Positions 56,011-64,000 of a DNA stretch of 64,000 bases are shown in pieces. The notes below the pieces were generated by a model, which saw only the letters and a list, made by a program, of their open reading frames with translations, did not search any database and was not told the origin of the DNA. Source of the stretch: Rhodovarius crocodyli (lineage in GTDB: Bacteria; Pseudomonadota; Alphaproteobacteria; Acetobacterales; Acetobacteraceae); NCBI RefSeq assembly GCF_004005855.1, contig NZ_SACL01000004.1, forward strand, positions 434,001 through 498,000, in the 5' to 3' direction. Numbering within the stretch: the first letter of the stretch is position 1; each line of letters starts with the position of its first letter. The translations under genes and the position numbers were made by a program.

Positions 56011-56343
56011 ATGAGGATCATCTACGTTCACGAGCGCCGCCGGGGCTTGGCCGGCCGATGCGCGCTCGCCGGGTTCCTGGCATTCCAGGTCTTCTTCATC
56101 ACCCTCGCCATGGCGGGCGGCAGCTGGGCCGCCCCGATGCATGAGGCCGCCAGCCAGATCTCGCAGATCACGGAGTTCCCGTGGCTAGACCTGCCGGGCA
56201 GCGATCAGCTGTGGAGCTGGGTGGCGGGCAGCCTGATTCTGGCGGCGCTGGCGCTGATGACGCGCGGCAGGGTGAAGGCACACCGGACCGTCGCGCCGGA
56301 CGTGTCGCTGCAGACGCTGTTCCGCCTGCGCACGGGTGGCTGA
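56011..56343 (+). CDS. Small two-span membrane protein, 110 aa
   Basis: Two hydrophobic spans (LAGFLAFQVFFITLAMAGG, about 22-40, and WVAGSLILAALALMT, about 72-88) flank a short periplasmic loop; the basic ends predict cytosolic termini. The longer upstream frame is rejected because MRIIYVHERR opens the conserved-looking part. Function is unknown. Confidence 0.55.
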   Translation: MRIIYVHERRRGLAGRCALAGFLAFQVFFITLAMAGGSWAAPMHEAASQISQITEFPWLDLPGSDQLWSWVAGSLILAALALMTRGRVKAHRTVAPDVSLQTLFRLRTGG

Positions 56344-56346
56344 CGG

Positions 56347-56574
56347 CTAGATCCGGCGGCTGACATCAATGGTCGCCGCCCGGCGCCCGCACCAGATGCA
56401 GCGCAGCCTGGCCTGCAATTCGTAGAATGCCATCTCCCGCCGCAGGCGCCTGGCCTTGATCCAGAGCGCGACCGGCTTGGAGACCGCGTGCCCGCATTCG
56501 CAGCTGACACGCAGCCAATAGCCGTCCTCGCGATACCAGAGCGGGTCGACGGGCCTGGGTGCCGCATAATCCAT
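56347..56574 (-). CDS. Small zinc-ribbon-like protein, 75 aa
   Basis: Two cysteine pairs, CECGH (about 25-28) and CIWCGRR (about 58-61), could bind one zinc. The middle is an arginine-rich helix (LWIKARRLRREMAFYELQARL). It sits six bases downstream of another small gene. No family is recognised. Confidence 0.55.
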   Translation of the reverse strand: MDYAAPRPVDPLWYREDGYWLRVSCECGHAVSKPVALWIKARRLRREMAFYELQARLRCIWCGRRAATIDVSRRI

Positions 56575-56580
56575 CGGCCA

Positions 56581-56781
56581 TCACCGCAGCCCCACGGCCC
56601 AGCGGGCGGCTTCCTCGATCATGGGCCAGGGCGCGGCCGGCATGATGGCGATCGCGGCGTCCCTGGCGGCGGCATGGGCATCCTGTCCCTTGTCGCGCGC
56701 GAGCAGCACGGCCGCAGCCAGATATTCCGCCACGCCGGGCGTCAGCCAACTGGGGAGCACAAGGGTCACGGCCGCCGTCAT
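56581..56781 (-). CDS. Hypothetical protein, 66 aa
   Basis: A small helical protein (LTPGVAEYLAAAVLLARDKGQDAHAAARDAAIAI) ending EEAARWAVGLR. It forms a two-gene leftward unit with the zinc-ribbon-like gene. No family is recognised. Confidence 0.45.
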   Translation of the reverse strand: MTAAVTLVLPSWLTPGVAEYLAAAVLLARDKGQDAHAAARDAAIAIMPAAPWPMIEEAARWAVGLR

Positions 56782-56855
56782 TCATGGAACATAACAGGAA
56801 CAACGACGGAGGCAATCAAGCCCTCGGACTACTCAGCCAGGCATTTCCATCGGGG

Positions 56856-57128
56856 TCAGGACGCGTCCCCTAGCGCCACCCGCGCATGGGGTCGGACACT
56901 GTTCCACCAGCTGCGGGAAAATAGCCGCGCCTTCCTCTTGCCAAGGCATGCGCCCCTGGACAGTTCATCGATGAGCCGATGAACGAGGACTGCCTCATAT
57001 TCCATTTCATCATAGCGTAGCCTGGCCTCGACATACTGAAGTATGTCCTGGGTCGGAACGCCATTCAGAGGCTCAAAGGGCGACGGGGCTGCTTCTTGAG
57101 ACTTGCCAGACATTTTCTTGCTCTTCAC
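56856..57128 (-). CDS. Hypothetical protein, 90 aa
   Basis: The N-terminus is lysine-rich (MKSKKMSGKSQ), then helical (DILQYVEARLRYDEMEYEAVLVHRLIDEL). Codon use is less GC-biased than in the neighbours, hinting at recent arrival. It lies in the AT-richer stretch before tRNA-Glu. No family is recognised. Confidence 0.45.
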   Translation of the reverse strand: MKSKKMSGKSQEAAPSPFEPLNGVPTQDILQYVEARLRYDEMEYEAVLVHRLIDELSRGACLGKRKARLFSRSWWNSVRPHARVALGDAS

Positions 57129-57401
57129 GTCTCGGTGATTTTACGGAAGCGAATCAATCGGAGCGAATGCAAGCATCTAGGTGATTCATAACTAACTTTT
57201 AAGAAATATGGCAGTCCAGGCGCGGCACTATTGATCCACCTCAACTGCGAGAAAAATAAATCCATTCAATCGCTTGTATCAGCTGGCGGAACGCTTTCGA
57301 TCGCCCATTGGGATCGATATCGCAACAATACCGGCAAGACGAGGCGTGCGGGGCAAGTCGCCCGCCACTGAACCGACGCCATGACATGTTGGAAAACTGA
57401 C
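57129..57401. other. AT-richer intergenic stretch beside tRNA-Glu
   Basis: I find no gene or clear hairpin here. Base composition drops well below the surroundings (for example around 57,190-57,270), which together with the orphan genes to the left suggests foreign or decayed DNA next to a tRNA. Confidence 0.4.
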
Positions 57402-57477
<76 letters not shown>

Positions 57478-57530
57478 GGTCAGTGGCGCGGAGATATAGG
57501 GCGCGCCGGGGGCGGTCAACCCCACCCCCG

Positions 57531-59306
57531 TCACGCGCGTGCGCCATCCACGATCTGGAACGCCGCGGAGACCTGGTCATTCCACTTCTCCGCCCGCAGA
57601 TGACCCGCCAAATGCAGCGGAGAACCGCCGGAATTCAGCAGAAGGCCGGCCAGCGGCCCCTCCTTCGCGCGGAAGCACACGGCCTTCAGGCGGCCACCGT
57701 CCTCGCCCTCCAGAAAGGCGCGAATCACCTGCCCCTCGGCGCCCACGCGGTCGGCCTTCACGATTCGGCACCGCCGCAGCACAAAGACCGGCTCCTCGTT
57801 TCCCGCACCGAAGGGCGACAGCCGCGTGACATGGTTGGCCATCTCCACCGTGGCCCCGCGCACCGTCAGCGCGCCGTCCAGCACCAGCTCGCTCGCGGCA
57901 GGCAGGGCGGCGGCACCCGACAGCCGCTCCTCCAGCAGGGTGTGGAAGGCCTCCAGCCGGTCCGCCTGGATGGTGAAGCCCGCGGCCATGGCGTGCCCGC
58001 CGCCCGCGATCAGCATGCCGCTGGAACGCGCCCAGATGACGGCGGAACCGAGGTCGAGCCCGCTGACGCTGCGCCCTGATCCCTTGGCGATGCCCTCATC
58101 GATGCCGGCCACGCAGGCGGGGCGGTTGAACTTCTCCTTCAGGCGGCTGGCGACGATGCCCACCACGCCCGGGTGCCAGCCCTCGCCCCGCACCAGCAGC
58201 ACGCCGCGGCCGGCGGCCATCTGGGCCTCGCCCTGGGCCATGGCGTCGGACAGCACGCCGGCCTCCACTTCCTGCCGCCTGCGGTTCACCGCATCCAGCT
58301 TCTCGGCCATGGCGCGCGCCTCGGCCGGCAGGTCGCACAGCAGCAGGCGCAGGCCCAGATCGGGTTCGGCAATACGCCCGCCGGCATTGATGCGCGGCCC
58401 GAGCGTGAAGCCCAGCGTATGGGCCGAGACCTCGCCCCGCGCGCCCGCCACCTCCATCAGCGCCGCGAGCCCCGGGCGGGCCCGGCGCGCCAGCACCTTG
58501 ATGCCTTGGGTCACCAGGGCACGGTTCACGCCCTGCAGCGGCATCACGTCGCAGACGGTGGCCAGCGCCACGATGTCCAGCTCTGCCATCAGGTCCAGCT
58601 CGGCGGGGCCGGTCTGGAAGAAGCCCGTGCGGCGCAGCTCCCGCTGGGTCGCCACCAGCGCCAGGAAGGCCACGCCCGCCGCGCACAGGCCCTTGAGGCC
58701 CGAGGTGCAGTCCAGCCGGTTCGGGTTCACCGCCGCGCGCACCACGGGCGGCGGGCCCTCCGCCTTGTGATGGTCCAGGATGACCACATCCGCCCTGCCC
58801 CGCGCGGGTTCCAGCGCCGCATGGGCCGCGATGCCGCAATCCACGCAGACGATCAGCGTGGCCCCCGCCTCGCACAGGGCCGCGATGGCCGCCGGGTTGG
58901 GGCCGTAGCCCTCCTTCAGCCGATCGGGCACGTAATGCGTGACCTCGCAGCCGAAGCGGCGCAGCGCGCCCACCATCAGCGCGCCCGAACAGGCGCCGTC
59001 CACGTCATAATCGGCGAAGACAGCCAGTTTTTCCCGTGCACGCACGGCCTGGGCCAGCCGCGCGGCCGCCGCATCCATGTCGATCATCACCGACGGATCG
59101 GGCAGGAACACCCGCAGGCGCGGGTCCAGGAAATCCGCCGCCGTCTCGGCCGTGATGCCGCGCGCGGCCAGCAACCGCCCGAGCATCTCGGGCAGTTCCA
59201 GCCGCTGGGCCAGCATCAGGCTGGCGCGGTCATCGCTCGCGCGCCAGGACCAGCGCCGGCCGGTGACGCTGGCGGAGACCTCCAGCGCAGCCGCTTCCTC
59301 AGGCAA
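57531..59306 (-). CDS. recJ: Single-stranded-DNA-specific exonuclease RecJ
   Basis: DHH-family motifs are in order: DYDVDGACSGALMV (about 99), GYGPNP, VDCGI, LDHHK (about 177), and the DHHA1 part GGHAMAAGFTI. It is a 5' to 3' ssDNA exonuclease in recombination and mismatch repair. The start is a TTG inside the glpX stop (eight-base overlap); the N-terminal TGRRWSWRASDDRA is conserved in relatives, which supports it. Confidence 0.93.
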   Translation of the reverse strand: MPEEAAALEVSASVTGRRWSWRASDDRASLMLAQRLELPEMLGRLLAARGITAETAADFLDPRLRVFLPDPSVMIDMDAAAARLAQAVRAREKLAVFADYDVDGACSGALMVGALRRFGCEVTHYVPDRLKEGYGPNPAAIAALCEAGATLIVCVDCGIAAHAALEPARGRADVVILDHHKAEGPPPVVRAAVNPNRLDCTSGLKGLCAAGVAFLALVATQRELRRTGFFQTGPAELDLMAELDIVALATVCDVMPLQGVNRALVTQGIKVLARRARPGLAALMEVAGARGEVSAHTLGFTLGPRINAGGRIAEPDLGLRLLLCDLPAEARAMAEKLDAVNRRRQEVEAGVLSDAMAQGEAQMAAGRGVLLVRGEGWHPGVVGIVASRLKEKFNRPACVAGIDEGIAKGSGRSVSGLDLGSAVIWARSSGMLIAGGGHAMAAGFTIQADRLEAFHTLLEERLSGAAALPAASELVLDGALTVRGATVEMANHVTRLSPFGAGNEEPVFVLRRCRIVKADRVGAEGQVIRAFLEGEDGGRLKAVCFRAKEGPLAGLLLNSGGSPLHLAGHLRAEKWNDQVSAAFQIVDGARA

Positions 59307-60294
59307 TGAAGGCGGCGGGCTTGGTGGCGAAGTTGTGCTTCGCCTCGACGAAGCGCACCGAGCCGGAGGCGGAGCGCATCACCACCGAATGGGTATAGGC
59401 CCCGCCCGGGAAGCGGCGCACGCCCTTCAGCATGGAGCCATGGGTGACGCCGGTGGCCGCGAACATCACGTCGCCGCTCGCCATTTCCTCCAGCCGGAAG
59501 ATCTTGTTGGGCTCGGTGATGCCCATTTCCCGGGCGCGGGCGATCTGCGTGTCGTCCTCATAGATCAGGCGGCCATACATCTGCCCGCCGATGCAGCGCA
59601 GGGCGGCCGCGGCCAGCACGCCCTCGGGCGCGCCGCCCCAGCCCACATACATGTCCACGCCCGTCTCGGGCTGGCTCACGGCCACCACGCCGGCCACGTC
59701 GCCGTCGGGGATGAGCATGACGCGCGCGCCGGCGGCACGGCAGGCCTTCAGCAGTTCCTTGTGACGGTCACGGTCCAGCATGCAGACGTTCAGGTCGCTG
59801 ACGGAGCAGCCCTTCGCCTTGGCCAGTTCCTTCAGGTTCTGCTCCATGCTGGCGTCCAGGCTGACGACATCCTTGGGCAGGCCCGGGCCCACGGCCAGCT
59901 TGTCCATGTAGATGTCGGGCGCGTGCAGGAAGCCGCCCTTGGGGGCGATCGCCAGGGTGGCCATGGCGTTCGGGCCGTTCTTGGCCGTCAGCGTCGTGCC
60001 CTCCAGCGGGTCCACCGCGATGTCCACCGAGGTGCCACCGCCGGACTTGGCGAAGATGCCCACCTTCTCACCGATGTAGAGCATCGGCGCCTCGTCCATC
60101 TCGCCCTCGCCGATCACGACTGTGCCGTCGATGGCCAGCGTGTCGAAGGCGCGGCGCATCGCCTCCACGGCCGCGCCGTCGGCGGCATTCTTGTCGCCCA
60201 GGCCGATCCAGTTGCTGGCGGCCAGGGCCGCCGCCTCCGTGACGCGGACGATGTCGAGGGTAAGGGTGCGGTTCAGACCAGCTTCGGCGGACAT
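59299..60294 (-). CDS. glpX: Class II fructose-1,6-bisphosphatase
   Basis: Motifs include GDKNAADGAAVEAMR, the metal site GEGEMDEAPMLY, DIAVDPLEGTT and YVGWGGAPEGVLAAAAL. The enzyme dephosphorylates fructose-1,6-bisphosphate in gluconeogenesis. MSAEAGLNRT is the family start; the upstream frame runs into hom. It lies 17 bases after hom in the operon, a grouping (hom-glpX-recJ) typical of alphaproteobacteria. Confidence 0.94.
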   Translation of the reverse strand: MSAEAGLNRTLTLDIVRVTEAAALAASNWIGLGDKNAADGAAVEAMRRAFDTLAIDGTVVIGEGEMDEAPMLYIGEKVGIFAKSGGGTSVDIAVDPLEGTTLTAKNGPNAMATLAIAPKGGFLHAPDIYMDKLAVGPGLPKDVVSLDASMEQNLKELAKAKGCSVSDLNVCMLDRDRHKELLKACRAAGARVMLIPDGDVAGVVAVSQPETGVDMYVGWGGAPEGVLAAAALRCIGGQMYGRLIYEDDTQIARAREMGITEPNKIFRLEEMASGDVMFAATGVTHGSMLKGVRRFPGGAYTHSVVMRSASGSVRFVEAKHNFATKPAAFIA

Positions 60295-60311
60295 GTTCGG
60301 GCTCCGGTGGA

Positions 60312-61604
60312 TCAGAGGGTTTCGATACGGATCAGGGCGGGCTTTTCCAGCACCGCGTCCAGGCCCGACAGTCGGCGGATGGCGGCCTGCATGGCCGCTT
60401 CCTCGCATTCATGGGTGGTCATCACCACGGGCACCGCCTCACCGGGCGCGCGCCCGCGCTGCAGCAGCGATTCCATGGAAATCTTGGCATCGCGCAGCAC
60501 GGCGGTGACGTCGGCCACCACGCCCGGGCGGTCCACCACCATCAGGCGCAGGTAATAGGCGCCGCGATGGCTGGACATGGGCCTGGCCGGCGCGGCGGAC
60601 AGCGCATCGGCCGAGGCACCCCAGACCGGGGTGGTGCGGCCGCGGGCGATGTCCACCAGGTCGGCCACCACGGCACTCGCGGTGGGGCCGGCGCCCGCGC
60701 CACGGCCCTGCAGGACAACGCGGCCCACCGCATCGCCCTCGGCGACCACGGCGTTGAACACGCCCTCCACATGGGCGATGGGCGCATCAAGCGGCACCAT
60801 GCAGGGATGCACGCGGGCCGAGACGCCGGCCTCCGTGCGGGTCGCGATGCCGAGCAGCTTGATGCGGAAGCCCAGCGCCGCCGCCATCTCGATATCCACG
60901 GCCGACACGTCGCGGATGCCCTCGACATGCAGCTCGGAGAAATCGACCGGGCGGTTGAAGGCGAGGGCTGCCAGGATGGCTAGCTTATGCGCCGCGTCCA
61001 CGCCGTCGATGTCGAAGCTGGGGTCGGCCTCGGCGTAGCCGAGCTTCTGCGCCTCGGCCAGCACCTCGGCGAATTGCAGCCCGCGCAGGCGCATTTCGGT
61101 CAGGATGTAGTTGCAGGTGCCGTTCAGGATGCCGGCCACACGACGGATGTCGTTGCCGGCCAGGCCTTCGCGCACCGCCTTGATGGCGGGAATGCCGCCG
61201 GCCACCGCAGCCTCGAAGGCGAGCGGCGCGTTGTGGGCCTCGGCCAGCTGGGCCAGCTTGCGGCCATGCAGGGCCAGCAGCGCCTTGTTGGCGGTGACGA
61301 CCGGCTTGCCGGCGGCCAGCGCCGCCTCGACCAGCGCGCGGGCCGGACCCTCGCTGCCGCCGATGGTCTCCACGATCACGTCCACGCCCGGATCGGCGAC
61401 GAGCGCCACCGGGTCCTCGTACCAGCGCAGGCCGGTCACGGGCACGCCGCGATCCTTGTGGCGATCGCGGGAGGAAACGGCGGTCACGGCAATGGGGCGG
61501 CCCGCGCGGGCGGAAATCAGCCCGGCATTGTCACGCAGCACCTTCAGCACCCCGGCACCGACAGTGCCGAGGCCAGCAACTCCGACGGAAAGAGGTCGGC
61601 TCAT
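60312..61604 (-). CDS. hom: Homoserine dehydrogenase
   Basis: The NAD(P)-binding start is SVGVAGLGTVGAGVLKVL (6-23), followed by KPVVTANKALLA, the catalytic region GILNGTCNYILTEM and KLGYAEADPSFDIDGVDAAHKLAILA, and a C-terminal ACT domain (about 345-425, YYLRLMVVDRPGVVADVTAVL) for threonine feedback. It reduces aspartate semialdehyde to homoserine. Confidence 0.95.
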   Translation of the reverse strand: MSRPLSVGVAGLGTVGAGVLKVLRDNAGLISARAGRPIAVTAVSSRDRHKDRGVPVTGLRWYEDPVALVADPGVDVIVETIGGSEGPARALVEAALAAGKPVVTANKALLALHGRKLAQLAEAHNAPLAFEAAVAGGIPAIKAVREGLAGNDIRRVAGILNGTCNYILTEMRLRGLQFAEVLAEAQKLGYAEADPSFDIDGVDAAHKLAILAALAFNRPVDFSELHVEGIRDVSAVDIEMAAALGFRIKLLGIATRTEAGVSARVHPCMVPLDAPIAHVEGVFNAVVAEGDAVGRVVLQGRGAGAGPTASAVVADLVDIARGRTTPVWGASADALSAAPARPMSSHRGAYYLRLMVVDRPGVVADVTAVLRDAKISMESLLQRGRAPGEAVPVVMTTHECEEAAMQAAIRRLSGLDAVLEKPALIRIETL

Positions 61605-62815
61605 CCTTCGTTCAACTCCTCAACCGGGGCCGCATTGTCCCCCTGCAGAAAATGGCGGATGCCGCGCAGCGCCTGGCGGATGCGCTGGTTGTTCTCCACG
61701 AGCGCGATGCGGACATGGCCGTCGCCGTGCTCGCCGAAGCCCAGGCCCGGGGCCACGGCCACCTTCGCCTTCTCCAGCAGCAGCTTGGAGAAGCCGACGC
61801 TGCCCAGATGGCGGAACTTCTCGGGGATGGGTGCCCAGAGGAACATGGAGGCCTCGGGCGCCGGCACGTCCCAGCCCGCGGCATGCAGCCCCTTCACCAG
61901 CACGTCGCGGCGATCCTTATAAAGGGCGCGCATCTCGGCCACGCAGTCCTGCGGGCCGTTCAGCGCGGCGACGGCCGCGACCTGGATCGGCGTGAACGCG
62001 CCGTAGTCCAGATAGGACTTCACCCGCGCCAGCGCCGAGATCAGCCGCGGGTTGCCCGCCGCGAAGCCCATGCGCCAGCCGGGCATGTTGTAGGTCTTGG
62101 ACATCGAGGTGAACTCGACGGTGCAGTCCTTGGCACCCGGCACTTCGAGCACCGAGGAGGGGCGGTTGTTTTCGTCGAAATAGATCTCGGCGTAGGCGAG
62201 GTCGGACAGGATGAACAGCTCGTGCTTGAGCGCGAGCGCCACCAGCTCCTTGTAGAACTCCCGGCTGGCCAGCAGCGCGGTGGGGTTCGAGGGGAAGTTC
62301 ACGATCAGCGCGGTGGGCTTGGGCACCGAATGCCGCACGGCGCGGTCGATCGCCTCCAGCATCGTGTCGTCGGGCGTGTAGGGAATGCTGCGCGCGCTGG
62401 CACCCGCGATGATGAAGCCGAACTGATGGATCGGGTAGGACGGGTTCGGCACCAGGATGGTGTCGCCGGGCGAGGAGATCGCCTGGGCGAGGTTCGCCAG
62501 CCCTTCCTTGGAGCCGAGCGTGGCGACCACCTCGGTCTCGGGGTTCAGCTTCACGCCGAAGCGGCGGTCGTAATAATTCGCCAGCGCCTTGCGCAGGCCC
62601 GGGATGCCCTTGGACTGCGAATAGCGATGGGTGCGCGGGTCCTGCACCGCCTCGACCAGCTTGGCCACGATATGCGGGGGCGTCGCGGTATCGGGGTTGC
62701 CCATGCCGAGGTCCACGATGTCCTCTGCTGCTGCGCGTGCCTTTGCCTTGGCGGTGTTCACCTCGGCGAAGACATAGGGCGGCAGGCGGCGGATACGGTG
62801 GAACTCTTCGGGCAT
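61601..62815 (-). CDS. alaC: LL-DAP-type/alanine aminotransferase (AlaC-like)
   Basis: The protein has DLGMGNPDTATPPHIV, HRYSQSKGIPGLRKA, VPNPSYPIHQFGFIIAG, NFPSNPTA and the PLP lysine in SMSKTYNMPGWRMGF. This fold-type I enzyme makes alanine from pyruvate and glutamate in E. coli AlaC and often precedes hom in alphaproteobacteria. It is coupled to hom by ATGA and leads the operon. Confidence 0.9.
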   Translation of the reverse strand: MPEEFHRIRRLPPYVFAEVNTAKAKARAAAEDIVDLGMGNPDTATPPHIVAKLVEAVQDPRTHRYSQSKGIPGLRKALANYYDRRFGVKLNPETEVVATLGSKEGLANLAQAISSPGDTILVPNPSYPIHQFGFIIAGASARSIPYTPDDTMLEAIDRAVRHSVPKPTALIVNFPSNPTALLASREFYKELVALALKHELFILSDLAYAEIYFDENNRPSSVLEVPGAKDCTVEFTSMSKTYNMPGWRMGFAAGNPRLISALARVKSYLDYGAFTPIQVAAVAALNGPQDCVAEMRALYKDRRDVLVKGLHAAGWDVPAPEASMFLWAPIPEKFRHLGSVGFSKLLLEKAKVAVAPGLGFGEHGDGHVRIALVENNQRIRQALRGIRHFLQGDNAAPVEELNEG

Positions 62816-62899
62816 TTCTCTGGCCTTGTTGGGGTGTTACCCGCCCATTCTAGCGGGTTTGCCGCCGGGCGACCATCGCACGGCGGGGTGAAGGCTTGG

Positions 62900-63454
62900 T
62901 CATGGCTGGCGCAGCGAGGGCACCGGCGGGGGCGCGGTCGGCGGCCCCAGCATGTCGGGGGTGGGCAGGCTGGGCACGGCGCCCGGGGCGGGCGGCGCGG
63001 TCTCTCCGGGCGAGACGACGCCGGGCTGCAGCGGGATGCCGGGGGCGACCCAGGGCACGGGCTCGGCCCGGGCCAGGGCCGGGGGCGGCGGCGGCGCGCC
63101 CGGGATGGGAGGGCGGCCCGGCGCCTCGGTCGGGAAGGTGGCGGCAGCCCCGGTACGGGCGGGCAGCGGCTCGGCCGAGGAGGAACGATCGGCGCGCAGC
63201 GAAGCCTCCAGGCTGCTGCGATAGGCCGGGTCCGGGCGCGCGGGCCGTTCCGGCACCGTGCCCAGATTGGGCAGCGGCCGGTCCAGCCCCGGCGGCGGCA
63301 GGCGGTTTTCCAGGCTGCTGCCCGTGATGTCGCCCACCAGCCTGCCGGGCGACAGCTGCGCGCTGCAGCCGGCCAGCAACAGAACGGACATGACGCGGCA
63401 CGCTTGCGCCGCCCCCCTGCCCTTCCTACCCTTCGATTCCAGCACTGTCGCCAT
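62900..63454 (-). CDS. Proline-rich lipoprotein
   Basis: The N-terminus is basic (ESKGRKGRGAAQACRV), followed by MSVLLLAGC, an LAGC lipobox near residue 30. The mature 150 residues are proline/alanine-rich and mostly disordered. MATVLESKG is preferred because the internal ATG would leave too short a signal. Function is unknown. Confidence 0.6.
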   Translation of the reverse strand: MATVLESKGRKGRGAAQACRVMSVLLLAGCSAQLSPGRLVGDITGSSLENRLPPPGLDRPLPNLGTVPERPARPDPAYRSSLEASLRADRSSSAEPLPARTGAAATFPTEAPGRPPIPGAPPPPPALARAEPVPWVAPGIPLQPGVVSPGETAPPAPGAVPSLPTPDMLGPPTAPPPVPSLRQP

Positions 63455-63564
63455 GCCCGCCTCGCTCTCGGGGATTGTCTTTGCCCTGTGGGGGCGCGGG
63501 GTGGAAGGGGGCAATGCCGACAGGGAATACAGGCAAGGGCCTTTCGAGCCCGGAGGACGCCGCG

Positions 63565-64000
63565 ATGAACGACAAGCCCGGGCCGGAAGCGCCGAACTTC
63601 CACCTGCCCGACCCCGCCCTGGTGACACGCACCATGGCCGAGGTCGCCGAGCGCGGGCAGCGTATCGTGGGCGATTTCCTGAAACGGCAATCGGAGGAAT
63701 CGAGCAGCCTCGACCCGCTGAACCTCGGCCAGGCCTTCATGGAGATGACGGCCAAGCTGATGACCAACCCCGCGCAACTGATGCAGGCGCAGCTGGGCTT
63801 CTGGCAGGATTACCTGACCCTGTGGTCCAACACCGCCCGCCGCATGCTGGGCGGCGAGGCCGAACCCGTGATCGCCGAGCCCAAGGGGGATCGCCGCTTC
63901 AAGGACGACGCCTGGCGCGAGAATGAGGTCTTCGATTTCATCCGCCAGTCCTACCTGCTGACCAGCAAGTACTTCACCAACGTGGTGCACAGCGCCGACG
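63565..64000 (+). CDS. phaC: Class I poly(3-hydroxyalkanoate) synthase, N-terminal part
   Basis: The visible 145 residues (DPLNLGQAFMEMTAKLMTNPAQLMQAQLGFWQDYLTLW, GDRRFKDDAWRENEVFDFIRQSYLLTSKYF) match the N-terminal domain of class I PhaC. The catalytic cysteine domain lies beyond the window. CGGAGGA precedes the ATG by seven bases. The enzyme polymerises hydroxyacyl-CoA into storage granules. Confidence 0.92.
   Translation, partial: MNDKPGPEAPNFHLPDPALVTRTMAEVAERGQRIVGDFLKRQSEESSSLDPLNLGQAFMEMTAKLMTNPAQLMQAQLGFWQDYLTLWSNTARRMLGGEAEPVIAEPKGDRRFKDDAWRENEVFDFIRQSYLLTSKYFTNVVHSAD

Overview
The window is GC-rich DNA of an alphaproteobacterium. The gene set (tig, uvrA-ssb with an alphaproteobacterial GTTC-N7-GTTC LexA box, class I PHA synthase, Bug-type binding protein, polyamine-type ABC transporter, paired amidases) would fit an Acetobacteraceae member such as Roseomonas, but the genus is an inference.

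Bases 1 to about 30,610 are the early, replication and lysogeny half of a large prophage. It ends at the 3' end of a tRNA-Thr(CGT) gene beside a tyrosine integrase; no structural genes lie in the window, so the element continues past its left edge. Leftward block 0.4-8.2 kb: ssb, two small genes, a phage tRNA-Met, thymidylate kinase, an RlmN-like radical SAM enzyme, a C5-cytosine methyltransferase, small regulators, a PD-(D/E)XK-like protein and the start of an RtcB-like RNA ligase. Rightward block 8.4-14.4 kb: a DUF932 protein, a phage sliding clamp and many small unknown genes. Control region 14.7-15.8 kb: divergent cI-like and cro-like genes. Leftward block 16.2-19.2 kb: a helix-turn-helix protein, a replication initiator gene carrying an internal iteron array, and a DnaB helicase. 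Rightward block 19.7-29.1 kb: an adenine methyltransferase, unknown genes, then a tightly overlapped recombination operon (YqaJ exonuclease, Erf annealing protein, GcrA-like zinc protein, Gp37/Gp68 protein, second methyltransferase, Gp49-like protein, HNH nuclease, excisionase candidate).

Two regulatory layers stand out in the prophage. A palindrome CACAT-N4-ATGTG occurs five times, each in a control region, and is the likely operator of the cI-like repressor. Separately, most rightward genes between 8.3 and 21.2 kb are preceded by a repeated module of two or three hairpins that ends in a Shine-Dalgarno sequence. Base pairs covary between copies, which indicates a conserved RNA fold; I know of no name for this family.

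Bases 30,610-64,000 are host chromosome: parC; an aminotransferase fused by overlap to a polyamine-type ABC transporter operon; tig; tRNA-Leu; divergent uvrA and ssb under a LexA box; a lipoprotein hydrolase; a YD-like repeat protein; a Bug solute-binding protein; a nitroreductase-like protein; divergent copZ and copA; an AbrB-type transporter followed by two amidases; a small AT-richer stretch with orphan genes; tRNA-Glu; then recJ-glpX-hom-alaC in one overlapping leftward operon, a lipoprotein, and the start of phaC.
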